Shown here piece after piece: positions 1 to 9,112 of a stretch of DNA of 64,000 nucleotides. The stretch's first letter is position 1; each line of letters begins with the position of its first letter. The notes under the pieces are model-generated. The model was not told where the DNA came from, did no database searches, and saw only the letters and a program-made list of their open reading frames with translations. Both the position numbers and the translations under genes were made by a program. Source of the stretch: Verrucomicrobiota bacterium (GTDB lineage: Bacteria > Verrucomicrobiota > Verrucomicrobiia > Limisphaerales > J093); contig JAAYVR010000015.1 in assembly GCA_012517065.1 (NCBI GenBank), forward strand, positions 1-64,000, read 5' to 3'.

Positions 1-166
1 AACAGACGGAGTGGCGTTGGGGAGCAGGGCGTTTGTTGAGGAGGTGTTCATGAGGCATCGGCCGCTGTTTGGTCCGAAGCGGAAGAGTGGAGCGAGGAAG
101 ATACCCGGGATGTTGTTGGGAGAGGTCTATGTGTTGCGTGACTTGAAGGTGAGAGCGATCGAGTAA
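1..166 (+). CDS. 3' end of a REP-associated tyrosine transposase (RAYT / Y1_Tnp-like), truncated by window start
   Basis: Frame 2 translates as TDGVALGSRAFVEEVFMRHRPLFGPKRKSGARKIPGMLLGEVYVLRDLKVRAIE* (stop 164-166); resembles the C-terminal extension of RAYT-type transposases. Not in the supplied ORF track because it lacks a start in the window. Confidence 0.7.
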   Translation, partial: TDGVALGSRAFVEEVFMRHRPLFGPKRKSGARKIPGMLLGEVYVLRDLKVRAIE

Positions 167-428
167 GGGCTTGGAGGATTAAGTCGAGCAAAAGGGGGCA
201 GGGACGTTTTCAGAGATCGTAGTTGAGGGATGCCGAAGGCCTGGTGAAGGTGATCGGCGATGGGGGATTGTTTTCACGTGTTGTCATTGGCAGCTCCGTC
301 AGCTTCATTATGGCGGTGGGATCTGCAGTGGGAGGGGTGTTCGTGCTGGCTGCATAGGCATTGTCGGGTCAAATCTGAAGTTTCCGGGGACTGTTGTGAG
401 GGGTTAGCGGGGGTTTTGCGGTGGCTGA

Positions 429-580
429 ACAAATAGAGTGACAGACACGATATTGTGGCGGCCGGGTTGGACCGGGCTGGGCAGGCATTGTGGCGTCATG
501 AGTGAAGTTTCCGATGACCGGCGAGTGCCGTTGGCGGGGGTTGGCGCCCGGGGGACAAATAGAGTGACAGACACGATATT
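429..580. repeat. Two exact 26-bp direct repeats (acaaatagagtgacagacacgatatt) downstream of the RAYT fragment
   Basis: Identical copies at 429-454 and 555-580. Confidence 0.85.
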
Positions 581-1066
581 TGCTCGGCTCGATGTTGCCG
601 GCCTGATCAAGTCAGACGGATCGGGGGGTGTGGTTAAGGCTTCGTCCGGGCAATCAAGCGGACATTGAAGTTGCGAATGTATCCTGCCGGAAAGCCTGGG
701 TTTACTGAGGTCTGTAAGTTGGGATCGGTGAATGAATCTTTGTAAGACAAGAGCATCGGGCGATAATAGATCTTGGGATTCTGGGGCAAATCCTTTCACG
801 CGGCGGTGCAAAGCCTGAGGAATGCCAGCCCGGAAATCTCACCGGAATGAAGCAATGGGTGTTTTGGTCTGGTCAGACGGTCAGTTTTCCGGGCCAGGGC
901 TTTGCCAGCATGTTTTTCTTGCGGGTAGTTGGCGCATGGTATAGACAGCTCTTGGAATTCGCCAACACGCGGTCGATCAAGACCGGGTGTAATCCCGGGC
1001 GGGCGATGGTGGGCGGTGGTGTTACACCGTCACTTTGGGTTTCCGGAGAGCAGGAATTGGCCGACC

Positions 1067-1783
1067 ATGACAGTAACATTGTTCATTCCCTGTTATATCG
1101 ATCTGTTCTACCCACGGGTTGGGATGGCAATGGTCAGAATCATCGAGAAACTCGGTCACAAGATTGTTTGTCCCGAGTCGCCAGCTTGTTGCGGCCAGCC
1201 GGCGTTCAACACCGGGTATTGGGATGAGAGCCGGGCTTTGGCTGTCAAGGTGCTTGCCCAATTGAAGGACGCCGAGGTGGTCGTTATTCCGAGCGGATCG
1301 TGCGGTGCGATGATCAAGGTGTTTTATCCGGTGTTGTTTGCCGGAACGCCGCAGGAGTCTTTGGCGAAAGAAGTTTCGGCCAAGTGCTACGAGTTTGCCC
1401 AGTTCCTTGTTGACAAGCTTGGCGTAGCGGATCTTGGCGCCAAGTTTCCGCATCGCGTGACATATCACGACGGATGCCACAGTTTGCGCGAGATGAACAT
1501 CTACGAGGCGCCGCGTAAGCTGCTGCGTCATGTGGCCGGGCTCGAGCTTGTCGAAATGCGACAGACAGTTTGTTGCGGTTTTGGCGGGACGTTTTCAGCG
1601 AAGTTTCCGGCGATATCGACCGCGATGGGCGAGGTCAAGTGTGACCTTGCTGCCGAAACCAACGCAGAATACATCGTGTCGTCCGATTCGAGTTGTCTTA
1701 TGCACATACAGGGGCTGATAGACCGGCAGCGCAGGAAACTGAAAACGATTCATTTGGCCGAAGTATTGGCAGGGGATCATTAG
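1067..1783 (+). CDS. lutA: (Fe-S)-binding protein, lactate utilization protein A
   Basis: MTVTLFIPCYIDLFYPRVG…PACCGQPAFNTGY…CCGFGGTFSAKFP: CCG domains; followed by lutB and lutC. ATG at 1067 preferred over the longer ORF start at 929. Confidence 0.92.
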   Translation: MTVTLFIPCYIDLFYPRVGMAMVRIIEKLGHKIVCPESPACCGQPAFNTGYWDESRALAVKVLAQLKDAEVVVIPSGSCGAMIKVFYPVLFAGTPQESLAKEVSAKCYEFAQFLVDKLGVADLGAKFPHRVTYHDGCHSLREMNIYEAPRKLLRHVAGLELVEMRQTVCCGFGGTFSAKFPAISTAMGEVKCDLAAETNAEYIVSSDSSCLMHIQGLIDRQRRKLKTIHLAEVLAGDH

Positions 1784-1820
1784 AGTACCAAACATGGCTT
1801 AGCAACTCGCTTTTGCGCGC

Positions 1821-3218
1821 ATGACTACCGCTGCTGCAAAGTTCAAGAAGGATGTCCGACGGGTAACGGCTGATCTTCGTCATCGTCGGATCATCAATAC
1901 CGCCCTTGACGGATACGCGGTCAAACGGGACCAAAAGAAGTCCTTGTTCCAAGACTGGGCCGAAGCGAGGCGGCTGGCGGCTGCAACGAAATACGAGGCC
2001 ATCAACAGCCTTGATCGGTGTCTTGAACAATTTGCGCGTGGCCTTGAGTCACGCGGCGCCAAGGTGCATTGGGCAAGCACCGGACAGCAGGCATGCGAAA
2101 TCATTGTCGGCATTCTGAAGGAGCGCAACGCGCGCAGCGTGGTCAAGTCCAAGGCCATGACCGCGGAAGAAATCCACCTGAACGAAGCCCTTGCGCGTGC
2201 GGGGCTGGATGTAGTCGAGACAGACCTCGGCGAATTCATAGTGCAGTTGCGCGATGAGCCCCCATACCACATCGTGTTCCCCGCGATGCATCTGACCCGG
2301 GGCGAAATTCAGGAGACTTTTCGCAAGCGATTGGGCGATGCTCCATCCGATAACCCTGAAGAGCTTACAATGGTTGCGCGCCGGGTCCTCAGACAAAAAT
2401 ACATTCAGGCGGACGCGGGCATCACAGGCGCCAATTTCGCTGTGGCCGACGTCGGCTTGATTTCCCTGACAGAAAACGAGGGCAACGCGCGGCTTACGGG
2501 CGCATTGCCGCGAACGATGATTACGTTGGTTGGCATCGAGAAGGTGGTACCACGGCTGGAGGACCTTGCGTTGTTTCTGCCGATGCTGGCGACAGTGGGA
2601 GCAGGCCAATTGATCAGCGGATACAACACTCTGTACGGCGGGCCGCGCCAACCGGGCGAACCCGACGGTCCGGAAGAGTATCACGTCGTCTTGCTCGACA
2701 ACAATCGCACAAGGCTGATGGCCGACGCTGAAAAGCGAGACACGCTGCACTGTATTCGGTGCGGTTCATGTCTGAACGTGTGTCCGATCTTCAGGAACAT
2801 CGGCGGACACTCGTACGGCACGACCTACTGCGGTCCGATCGGAGCCGTGCTCACTCCCGTTCTGAGAGGGTTGGAAGAGTGGAAGCATCTGCCCTATGCG
2901 TCCTCGCTGTGCGGCGCATGCACCGAAGCGTGTCCGGTCGGGATCGATCTACATCATCACTTGCTGGAACATCGGCGTGCGGCGGCGAGCGCGAAACCGA
3001 GTTGGTGGCAAAAACTGGCTTTCAAGCTGTTTGCGCCGGTGGCAGCCAGCAAGCTGCTTTGGGCTTTGGTGACAAAGTCGGGCCGCCTTGGTCAAAAGCT
3101 TCATCCGATCGTCCTTGGCACAAGGCTTGACCCTGCTTATGTCTGGACACGGACGCGCGATCTGCCCCCAATCGCAAAAACAAGCTTCAAGGAATGGTGG
3201 AGGAGAACCCGGTCATGA
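1821..3218 (+). CDS. lutB: Lactate utilization iron-sulfur protein B
   Basis: LUD domain plus two 4Fe-4S motifs (CIRCGSCLNVCPIF, CGACTEACPVGI). Confidence 0.93.
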   Translation: MTTAAAKFKKDVRRVTADLRHRRIINTALDGYAVKRDQKKSLFQDWAEARRLAAATKYEAINSLDRCLEQFARGLESRGAKVHWASTGQQACEIIVGILKERNARSVVKSKAMTAEEIHLNEALARAGLDVVETDLGEFIVQLRDEPPYHIVFPAMHLTRGEIQETFRKRLGDAPSDNPEELTMVARRVLRQKYIQADAGITGANFAVADVGLISLTENEGNARLTGALPRTMITLVGIEKVVPRLEDLALFLPMLATVGAGQLISGYNTLYGGPRQPGEPDGPEEYHVVLLDNNRTRLMADAEKRDTLHCIRCGSCLNVCPIFRNIGGHSYGTTYCGPIGAVLTPVLRGLEEWKHLPYASSLCGACTEACPVGIDLHHHLLEHRRAAASAKPSWWQKLAFKLFAPVAASKLLWALVTKSGRLGQKLHPIVLGTRLDPAYVWTRTRDLPPIAKTSFKEWWRRTRS

Positions 3219-3886
3219 CAGAGCGCGAAAACATTTTGTCTCGAATACGCGACGCCTTGCGCGTTCCGGCTCGACGGCCGTTGGGCATGACAGAAACGCC
3301 ACTGCCAAAGCCTGAAGACCATCGGCGAGTATTGCCGAAGGTCGGGCCTTCGGAATCAGATCGCCTCAGCCTGTTCGCCTCAAACGCGGAGGAACTTCGC
3401 GCGCGATTCGTTGTGCTGCCGGCCATTGAAGCGCTCGAAAGCGAGATGCGATCGATGCGAGACGCGGAAGGGTGGACACGCGTTGCCAGCCACCGCGGCG
3501 AGCTTACGGATATTGCCTGCGCCAAGTTAGGGATTCCTGTTCTTCTGACCGATGGGGGGTACGACAAGAATGACCTCGAGGCGTGCCAAGTCGGCGTGAC
3601 CGAGTGCGATGCGCTGATTGCGCAGACCGGCAGCGTGCTCGTTTCAAGTCGGAGTTCAGGAGGACGTGCTCTGACGGTGCTGCCGCCCCACCACATTGTG
3701 TTGGCCAGACGCAGCCAGCTTGTTGCCGATCTACCGGAAGCGATGGCGTTGGTGCGCCAAAAACATCACCCAAACTATCCCAGCATGATTTCGATTATCA
3801 CCGGCCCGAGCCGCACGGGTGACATTGAACGGATTCTTGTGTTGGGCGCGCACGGTCCCAAGAAACTGACAATACTTCTGATCTAA
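3215..3886 (+). CDS. lutC: Lactate utilization protein C (LUD domain)
   Basis: MTERENILSRIRDALRVPAR…QTGSVLVSSRSSGGRALTVLPPHHIVLA; overlaps the lutB end. Confidence 0.9.
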   Translation: MTERENILSRIRDALRVPARRPLGMTETPLPKPEDHRRVLPKVGPSESDRLSLFASNAEELRARFVVLPAIEALESEMRSMRDAEGWTRVASHRGELTDIACAKLGIPVLLTDGGYDKNDLEACQVGVTECDALIAQTGSVLVSSRSSGGRALTVLPPHHIVLARRSQLVADLPEAMALVRQKHHPNYPSMISIITGPSRTGDIERILVLGAHGPKKLTILLI

Positions 3887-3908
3887 CGCGGTTGTTTTCA
3901 CCAAGACC

Positions 3909-5348
3909 ATGGGACAAACAGGGCCGCTTATCTTGCGTTGCCGTCAGTTCCTGAGTTCTTTTACCGATTTGCGTCGTTTGCCAAGGGGCCTCTGGTACGT
4001 CATCGGTGCATTTTCCATCGAATCATCGGCTTACTTTGGCGTGCTGACGCTGATGACGGTTTATTTGACGGCTGACCTCGGGTGGAGCGATGTGCGAGCC
4101 GGAATGGCGGTCTCCGTTTTCACGATGCTGGTCACGCTGTTCATGCTGGGCATTGGAAGTTACGCAGAACGGTTTGGATTGCGTGGTCCGATCCTTTTTG
4201 CCCTTGTGATAAGCACAGCCGGCCGGGCGTTGTACAGTTGGGCGCCGCAGCTCGGCAGCTCGGCTGTGATAGCATCGTGCCTTGTGGTCTTTTCGCTGCT
4301 GATCGTCGCCATCGGCTCGGGCATCTTGCAGCCCATTTGCTATGCTGGAGTCAAGCAGTTCACCGACGAGAAAACCAACTCGATGGGTTACGGTTTGATT
4401 TACGCGATCATGAACCTCGGCATAGTTGCGACTGCGGCACTTTCTTCCTGGGTGCGGCCGGGCGTGCAGAAGATCAAGGATGGTAGCGTGTTGGGCGGGG
4501 TGAGTCATTCCCTGCTTGAGCCTTTGGCGCGCATCTCGACAAGCGGGGTTCAGGCAATGAACATTGTTTGCACCGCGATAACTCTGGGCACTTTGTTGGG
4601 ATTCGCACTGCTGATGACATCGAAGGTGGAAGCCCAAAAGGTGAGAGAACTCGCACCGAGCCGAACCGAAACAGCGGAATCCGGTTTCAGTCTCAAGCGC
4701 TATTTCACGGAAGGACCGTTCTCGAACCCGCGCTTTGTCTTTTTCATTTTCATGCTATTGCCGGTCCGCACTTTGTTTGCGCATCAATGGCTTACCATGC
4801 CCTCATACATCCTGCGCGCTTACCCGGGCGGTGTGGCGGACAGAATGGAGTGGCTGGTAAACTGGATCAATCCGCTGATTATTTTCTTTGGTGTGCCGAT
4901 TGCGACAGCCCTGACGCGGCACATCAATGTTTATCGCATGATGGTTGTGGGGACATTTGTTTCCGCTGTGCCGACCTTTCTGCTTTGTGGTGGGCCGAAT
5001 CTTTCCCTGCTAATTTCGTACTTCGTACTGTTCTCGATCGGCGAAGCGTTATGGTCGGCGCGATTCTACGAATATGCCTCGGAACTTGCGCCGCCCGGGA
5101 GACTGGCGCAGTACATGGGATTGGCGCAGATTCCATGGCTTTTGGCAAAAGGAGTCACTGGGCTTTACTCCGGCTGGATGCTCGAGCGGTTTTGTCCTGA
5201 AGGTGTCCCAGCCGAGATGCTTCGAACAGGCACACTTTGGTTCGTGTACGGTTGCATGGCCATGACAACGCCGATAGGATTGTGGCTGGCAAGGCGATGG
5301 GTAATGCGCGGATTGCATGATCCCGGACCTGCTGGTTCCCCTTCTTGA
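3909..5348 (+). CDS. MFS transporter (POT-like)
   Basis: 479 aa with about 12 hydrophobic segments, MFS-type organisation; downstream of lutABC. Confidence 0.75.
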   Translation: MGQTGPLILRCRQFLSSFTDLRRLPRGLWYVIGAFSIESSAYFGVLTLMTVYLTADLGWSDVRAGMAVSVFTMLVTLFMLGIGSYAERFGLRGPILFALVISTAGRALYSWAPQLGSSAVIASCLVVFSLLIVAIGSGILQPICYAGVKQFTDEKTNSMGYGLIYAIMNLGIVATAALSSWVRPGVQKIKDGSVLGGVSHSLLEPLARISTSGVQAMNIVCTAITLGTLLGFALLMTSKVEAQKVRELAPSRTETAESGFSLKRYFTEGPFSNPRFVFFIFMLLPVRTLFAHQWLTMPSYILRAYPGGVADRMEWLVNWINPLIIFFGVPIATALTRHINVYRMMVVGTFVSAVPTFLLCGGPNLSLLISYFVLFSIGEALWSARFYEYASELAPPGRLAQYMGLAQIPWLLAKGVTGLYSGWMLERFCPEGVPAEMLRTGTLWFVYGCMAMTTPIGLWLARRWVMRGLHDPGPAGSPS

Positions 5349-5475
5349 ATCTGTGATTCACATCTTGCGCGTGTGCGCAAAATGAATGCACGCCGAGTTT
5401 GCTGTTGCTTGCCGTGCCTTGTTTCGTCTATAAGTAAAATCGTGATCAGGCCTTGAGATTACCAGAATTACCAGG

Positions 5476-7038
5476 TTACTGGGGAGCTTGGTGATATTCT
5501 TCCTGGTGTTGTTGATCGGTGTGGGCTGACGGAGTAAGCACGAGCTGCGGACGCAGGATCGCTCTGGCGAGGGCGTCTGGACTGGCTTGGGGCGGCCCTT
5601 GCACAAGTTCGGGGACATTGAAGGTATGAATGCAGGAGTCGTAAAAAGTGGGGTCTTCTTGTGGAAGGACGAACGGCTTTGAGAATCTGCCGGTTTGATC
5701 CATATATGCGAAGTGCGGTCTGGCAAAAAGACCATCGGCGCGTTTGCTGCTGAAGACGAGCCAGCGGCCGTTGCTTGACCAGCAGTGCCACGTGTCGGCG
5801 AGGTCGCTGTTGATGTCGAGCTTTTTTGTTTTCATGGTGGTCAGGTCAAGGAGATAAAGGTCGCTGCTGGGCTGGTAGATTGGGAAGTTGCCATACTTTG
5901 CGAGGCAAAACACCAGCCATCGGCCGTCGGGGGAAACACGGGGTTGTGCGGCGCTCAGTCCGGTTTCTGCAGCGGCGACTAGTATTTCAGGTTTGCCCCA
6001 TGAATTTTGATCGAGATCGAAGCTGACGCGGACGAGGTCGTATCGCACCTGTCGGAATCGTTCTTGGCGGAGTTTTGGTGCGCTGCAGAAATACAGATAG
6101 CGGCCATCTGGACTCCATGACGGCCATGTTTCGAGGCGATCTGGTTGGGCGATTGCCGGTGGGGTGACGACGGCATTTGACGTGACCCAATAAACCGCGA
6201 GATCGGATTCTGCGTCGAACACATCGCGTGTTTCGCCGATGGTATGGAAGAAGAGCGACAACTTGTTTGCCGAGAAAGCGATGAGCCGGCCGCTTGGATG
6301 CCACGAGATATAACCGGCGGTCTTGTTAACGCGCGTGACCATGTTCGAGGAGGCGAGCAGCATTGGTTGCGGCCCTTTTTGGCCGCGGATATGCAGGGCG
6401 AACGTGTCGGGTCGATGGTTCAAGAAAGTGTGGCAGTTGAGACAACCGTTGTTGAACGATCGGTTCTCGAGGACCGGGCTTTGTCGGAATCCCTCGAGGT
6501 CGCGCTGGTAAATCCCCATTTCGGCATAAAAGTTGTAGAGCGGCCTGAGCAACCGGTAAACAAGGGTCTTGTCGATGGGATCTGGCGCGACACGATTTGT
6601 CACGGCTTGGAACTGATGCCATGCGCCGTTGGCGTCGCGGACCGAGACTTCAAAGAACACATTCCCGTTCCTGTTTGCGTCGAGTAAGCCTTTCCACTTT
6701 CTGAGCGGGATTTGGACTTGCGGGTTTCGGCTTGCGACTGAGAATGGCGCGCCCTGTTCACCGCGCAGGGTCACACGGTATGCGCTGCCCGGCTCTTCGA
6801 TAACGAAATTGGGAGAAGCGATGTTGGGTGGGAAGACCGTATCGACGTAGTCCGGGCGCAACCGGGGAAGACGCGCATCCTCGTTTTTCTGCGATGCACC
6901 GGGATTGGTGGCGTCCATGGCAGGCCACGCGAGGAGCGAGAACATGCACATCAGCACAGCCATGACCAGACAACGGGCCATAGCGCGCGGTGTTGTATGG
7001 CTTGCGTGCAAGTGCATGCCAATCCAGTCCATATGCAA
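5476..7038 (-). CDS. Secreted TolB-like beta-propeller protein with a CxxCH motif
   Basis: Signal-like N-terminus; SWSPDGRYLYF, RVSPDGRWLVF, WSSNGRWLVFSSKR blades; FNNGCLNCHTFLNHRPDTF. Confidence 0.8.
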   Translation of the reverse strand: MHMDWIGMHLHASHTTPRAMARCLVMAVLMCMFSLLAWPAMDATNPGASQKNEDARLPRLRPDYVDTVFPPNIASPNFVIEEPGSAYRVTLRGEQGAPFSVASRNPQVQIPLRKWKGLLDANRNGNVFFEVSVRDANGAWHQFQAVTNRVAPDPIDKTLVYRLLRPLYNFYAEMGIYQRDLEGFRQSPVLENRSFNNGCLNCHTFLNHRPDTFALHIRGQKGPQPMLLASSNMVTRVNKTAGYISWHPSGRLIAFSANKLSLFFHTIGETRDVFDAESDLAVYWVTSNAVVTPPAIAQPDRLETWPSWSPDGRYLYFCSAPKLRQERFRQVRYDLVRVSFDLDQNSWGKPEILVAAAETGLSAAQPRVSPDGRWLVFCLAKYGNFPIYQPSSDLYLLDLTTMKTKKLDINSDLADTWHCWSSNGRWLVFSSKRADGLFARPHFAYMDQTGRFSKPFVLPQEDPTFYDSCIHTFNVPELVQGPPQASPDALARAILRPQLVLTPSAHTDQQHQEEYHQAPQ

Positions 7039-7078
7039 TCTCTAGAGCTGTTGTCAAACTGAGATCAGCGTACCGGTC

Positions 7079-9112
7079 TCAGTTTGACAATAGCTCTGCT
7101 GCTTCTTTTTGGGTCGGATCAAGTCTCAATGCTGTTTTGAGGTGATGTAGTGCTTCGCTGCGTTTTCCCAGCAGGCGGTATGCTTTGCCCAAACCTGCGT
7201 GTGCATCTGCGGAGACGGGGTCAAGTTGGACAGCGGTGTGAAATGCAGACTGTGCCTCGTCCAGTTTGTTCAACTGCAGTTTGATTTTGCCAAGCTCGAC
7301 GTGCGGTCTGGCCGAGTGCGGAATGAGTTTGGCCACCTGCTGCCATTCTTTTTCCGCGCTGTCGAACTCTTCGAGCGCGGTCAGAAGCCGGGCACACAGA
7401 TCATGTAACACCCAATCGTTCGGGTTGCGCGCCAACGCTTGGCGGCATGCCTCAAGGCCGCGGCGTCTGGCTGTGGGTTTCGAAGCGGTGCGGAGATCGG
7501 CGACATCGAGTTGTTGGCGCTTGAACCGCTCGTTGTATTCGAGTTGCCGGCGGTAAATTGGCTCCTCGTAGCGGCGCAGGAGAAGGTTTGCGATTTCATA
7601 ACGCTGCGTATCCGTGTAGGCCAACCTGGCTGCGCAGTCGCTCTCGGACAGCCACTGAGCATTTGAAGAGGCGGCTTTTGTTTCTGCGGCGGATAGAAAC
7701 GTGGCGATTTGATCTGCGAAGAGCCGTGCAAGGAGGTAGTTACCAGCAAAAGTGAAATGGACGTGTTCGTACAGGAATTGGCTGCCCGCGATTTGGTCCG
7801 GGCTGCGCGCGTTGAACTCTTTCTCGGCGTCCATGAGCCGGACCGGACCGGAGATTGAGCCGCCTGCGATCTGGCGGATCAACTCGTTAAGATGTGAATC
7901 AGTTCTGAAGCGGAGCGTGTCGAGATCGCGCGCGAGAACAAAATGAACTTTGGCATCGTCAAGATTGCCTGTGGCAAGGGAGCAACGTCCCCAACGGAAA
8001 TGCAGCTCTGCGAATTCGTTATCGATCTGGGCCGCGAGCGCGTAATTGCGAATGGCTTCGCTGAAGTTTCTGTTCTGCTCGGCGGCGGTGGCGAGGCTGT
8101 AAAGCTTTTCCCAATCTTTGAGCTGGCCATCCGAGAGCCCGGGGCGGTGCATCGATCCGAAAGGCGGGCAATTTTTCAGGTTCGAGACCATTGTACTGAC
8201 GATTACCTTTGCGCCGGCGCCGGTGCCGAGGCGGATGATATCGGTCAGATTCTTTCTGAAATGATCATGCAAGGTCATCAGGCGCGGGTCGTCACGGCGC
8301 ACTTGCTGTTCCAAGAACATGTCCATGCCGCCCCAGCCCTTTCTTGCTTCGGGCGATGGGACCAGCCGCTGTGCAGCGGCGTCCAACAACTGTCCGATTC
8401 TGGTTGTTTTGATGGCGAGGCTGGCGCGGATAACGGGCAGGGGGGGTGATTGTTTTCCAAAAACTGTGCCGCTCCCGAACGGGCCTATGACCTCGTTATT
8501 GCCCATGTAAATCAGCCAGAAATCACCGCCGAACCGCTGTGCGTCCCGGGCTATTGGGACGATCACGTGGGAATTGATTGCGGTAAAAGCCGTGTTGACG
8601 ACCTCGAACCGAATTGACGGGTACCGCTCGCGCAGCAGAACATCCAGAATCCTCGAGAAACCAAATGCTGGCGCCGGATCACCAATCGCTGCAGATTCTC
8701 CAAACACGAAAATTCGGCAGGTCTTTTCCGGCTTTTGAATCGGCAACACAATTGGCTCGGGCCGCCTTGCAAGTGTCACCGACATGAACCGCCATGCAAA
8801 CTGCTGGTTTTCGACCACGTTCGCCGGGCCCGCAGCGGGATGTTTCACGAAGAATGCCGTTGTGTAACCGTACCCGGCGACCCGCAATGCCAACTCAAAC
8901 ACCGCAAGCGTCAGAATGCAAAAGACAATGCTGGCGATTAACCCGATAAGCCGCTGGCGGAACGGTTTAGCATGGGCCATGGGCAAAGAACGCGGGCTGC
9001 CCTTGGCGTTTGCGCCTTGCGCAGGATTTTGTTGTTTGTTTTTCTGGCGACCGTTGTTTTCCAAGATTAGTTGTTTGTTCGAGTTACCGTGCCTGTTGCC
9101 GCAGGCTGCCAC
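7079..9112 (-). CDS. SGNH/GDSL-like hydrolase with C-terminal TPR repeats
   Basis: IFVFGESAAIGDP, IYMGNNEV, HVHFTFAGNYLLA; C-terminal TPRs (AHAGLGKAYRLLGKRSEALHHLKTALRLDPTQKEAAELL). True start may be internal (MAHAKPFRQRL). Confidence 0.8.
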   Translation of the reverse strand: MAACGNRHGNSNKQLILENNGRQKNKQQNPAQGANAKGSPRSLPMAHAKPFRQRLIGLIASIVFCILTLAVFELALRVAGYGYTTAFFVKHPAAGPANVVENQQFAWRFMSVTLARRPEPIVLPIQKPEKTCRIFVFGESAAIGDPAPAFGFSRILDVLLRERYPSIRFEVVNTAFTAINSHVIVPIARDAQRFGGDFWLIYMGNNEVIGPFGSGTVFGKQSPPLPVIRASLAIKTTRIGQLLDAAAQRLVPSPEARKGWGGMDMFLEQQVRRDDPRLMTLHDHFRKNLTDIIRLGTGAGAKVIVSTMVSNLKNCPPFGSMHRPGLSDGQLKDWEKLYSLATAAEQNRNFSEAIRNYALAAQIDNEFAELHFRWGRCSLATGNLDDAKVHFVLARDLDTLRFRTDSHLNELIRQIAGGSISGPVRLMDAEKEFNARSPDQIAGSQFLYEHVHFTFAGNYLLARLFADQIATFLSAAETKAASSNAQWLSESDCAARLAYTDTQRYEIANLLLRRYEEPIYRRQLEYNERFKRQQLDVADLRTASKPTARRRGLEACRQALARNPNDWVLHDLCARLLTALEEFDSAEKEWQQVAKLIPHSARPHVELGKIKLQLNKLDEAQSAFHTAVQLDPVSADAHAGLGKAYRLLGKRSEALHHLKTALRLDPTQKEAAELLSN

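Noticed and set aside
404-811. ORFs around the REP-like repeats (404-811 minus, 438-668 plus)
   Set aside because: Encoded by the repeat-containing gap; the peptide repeat NIVSVTLFV is just the 26-bp DNA repeat.
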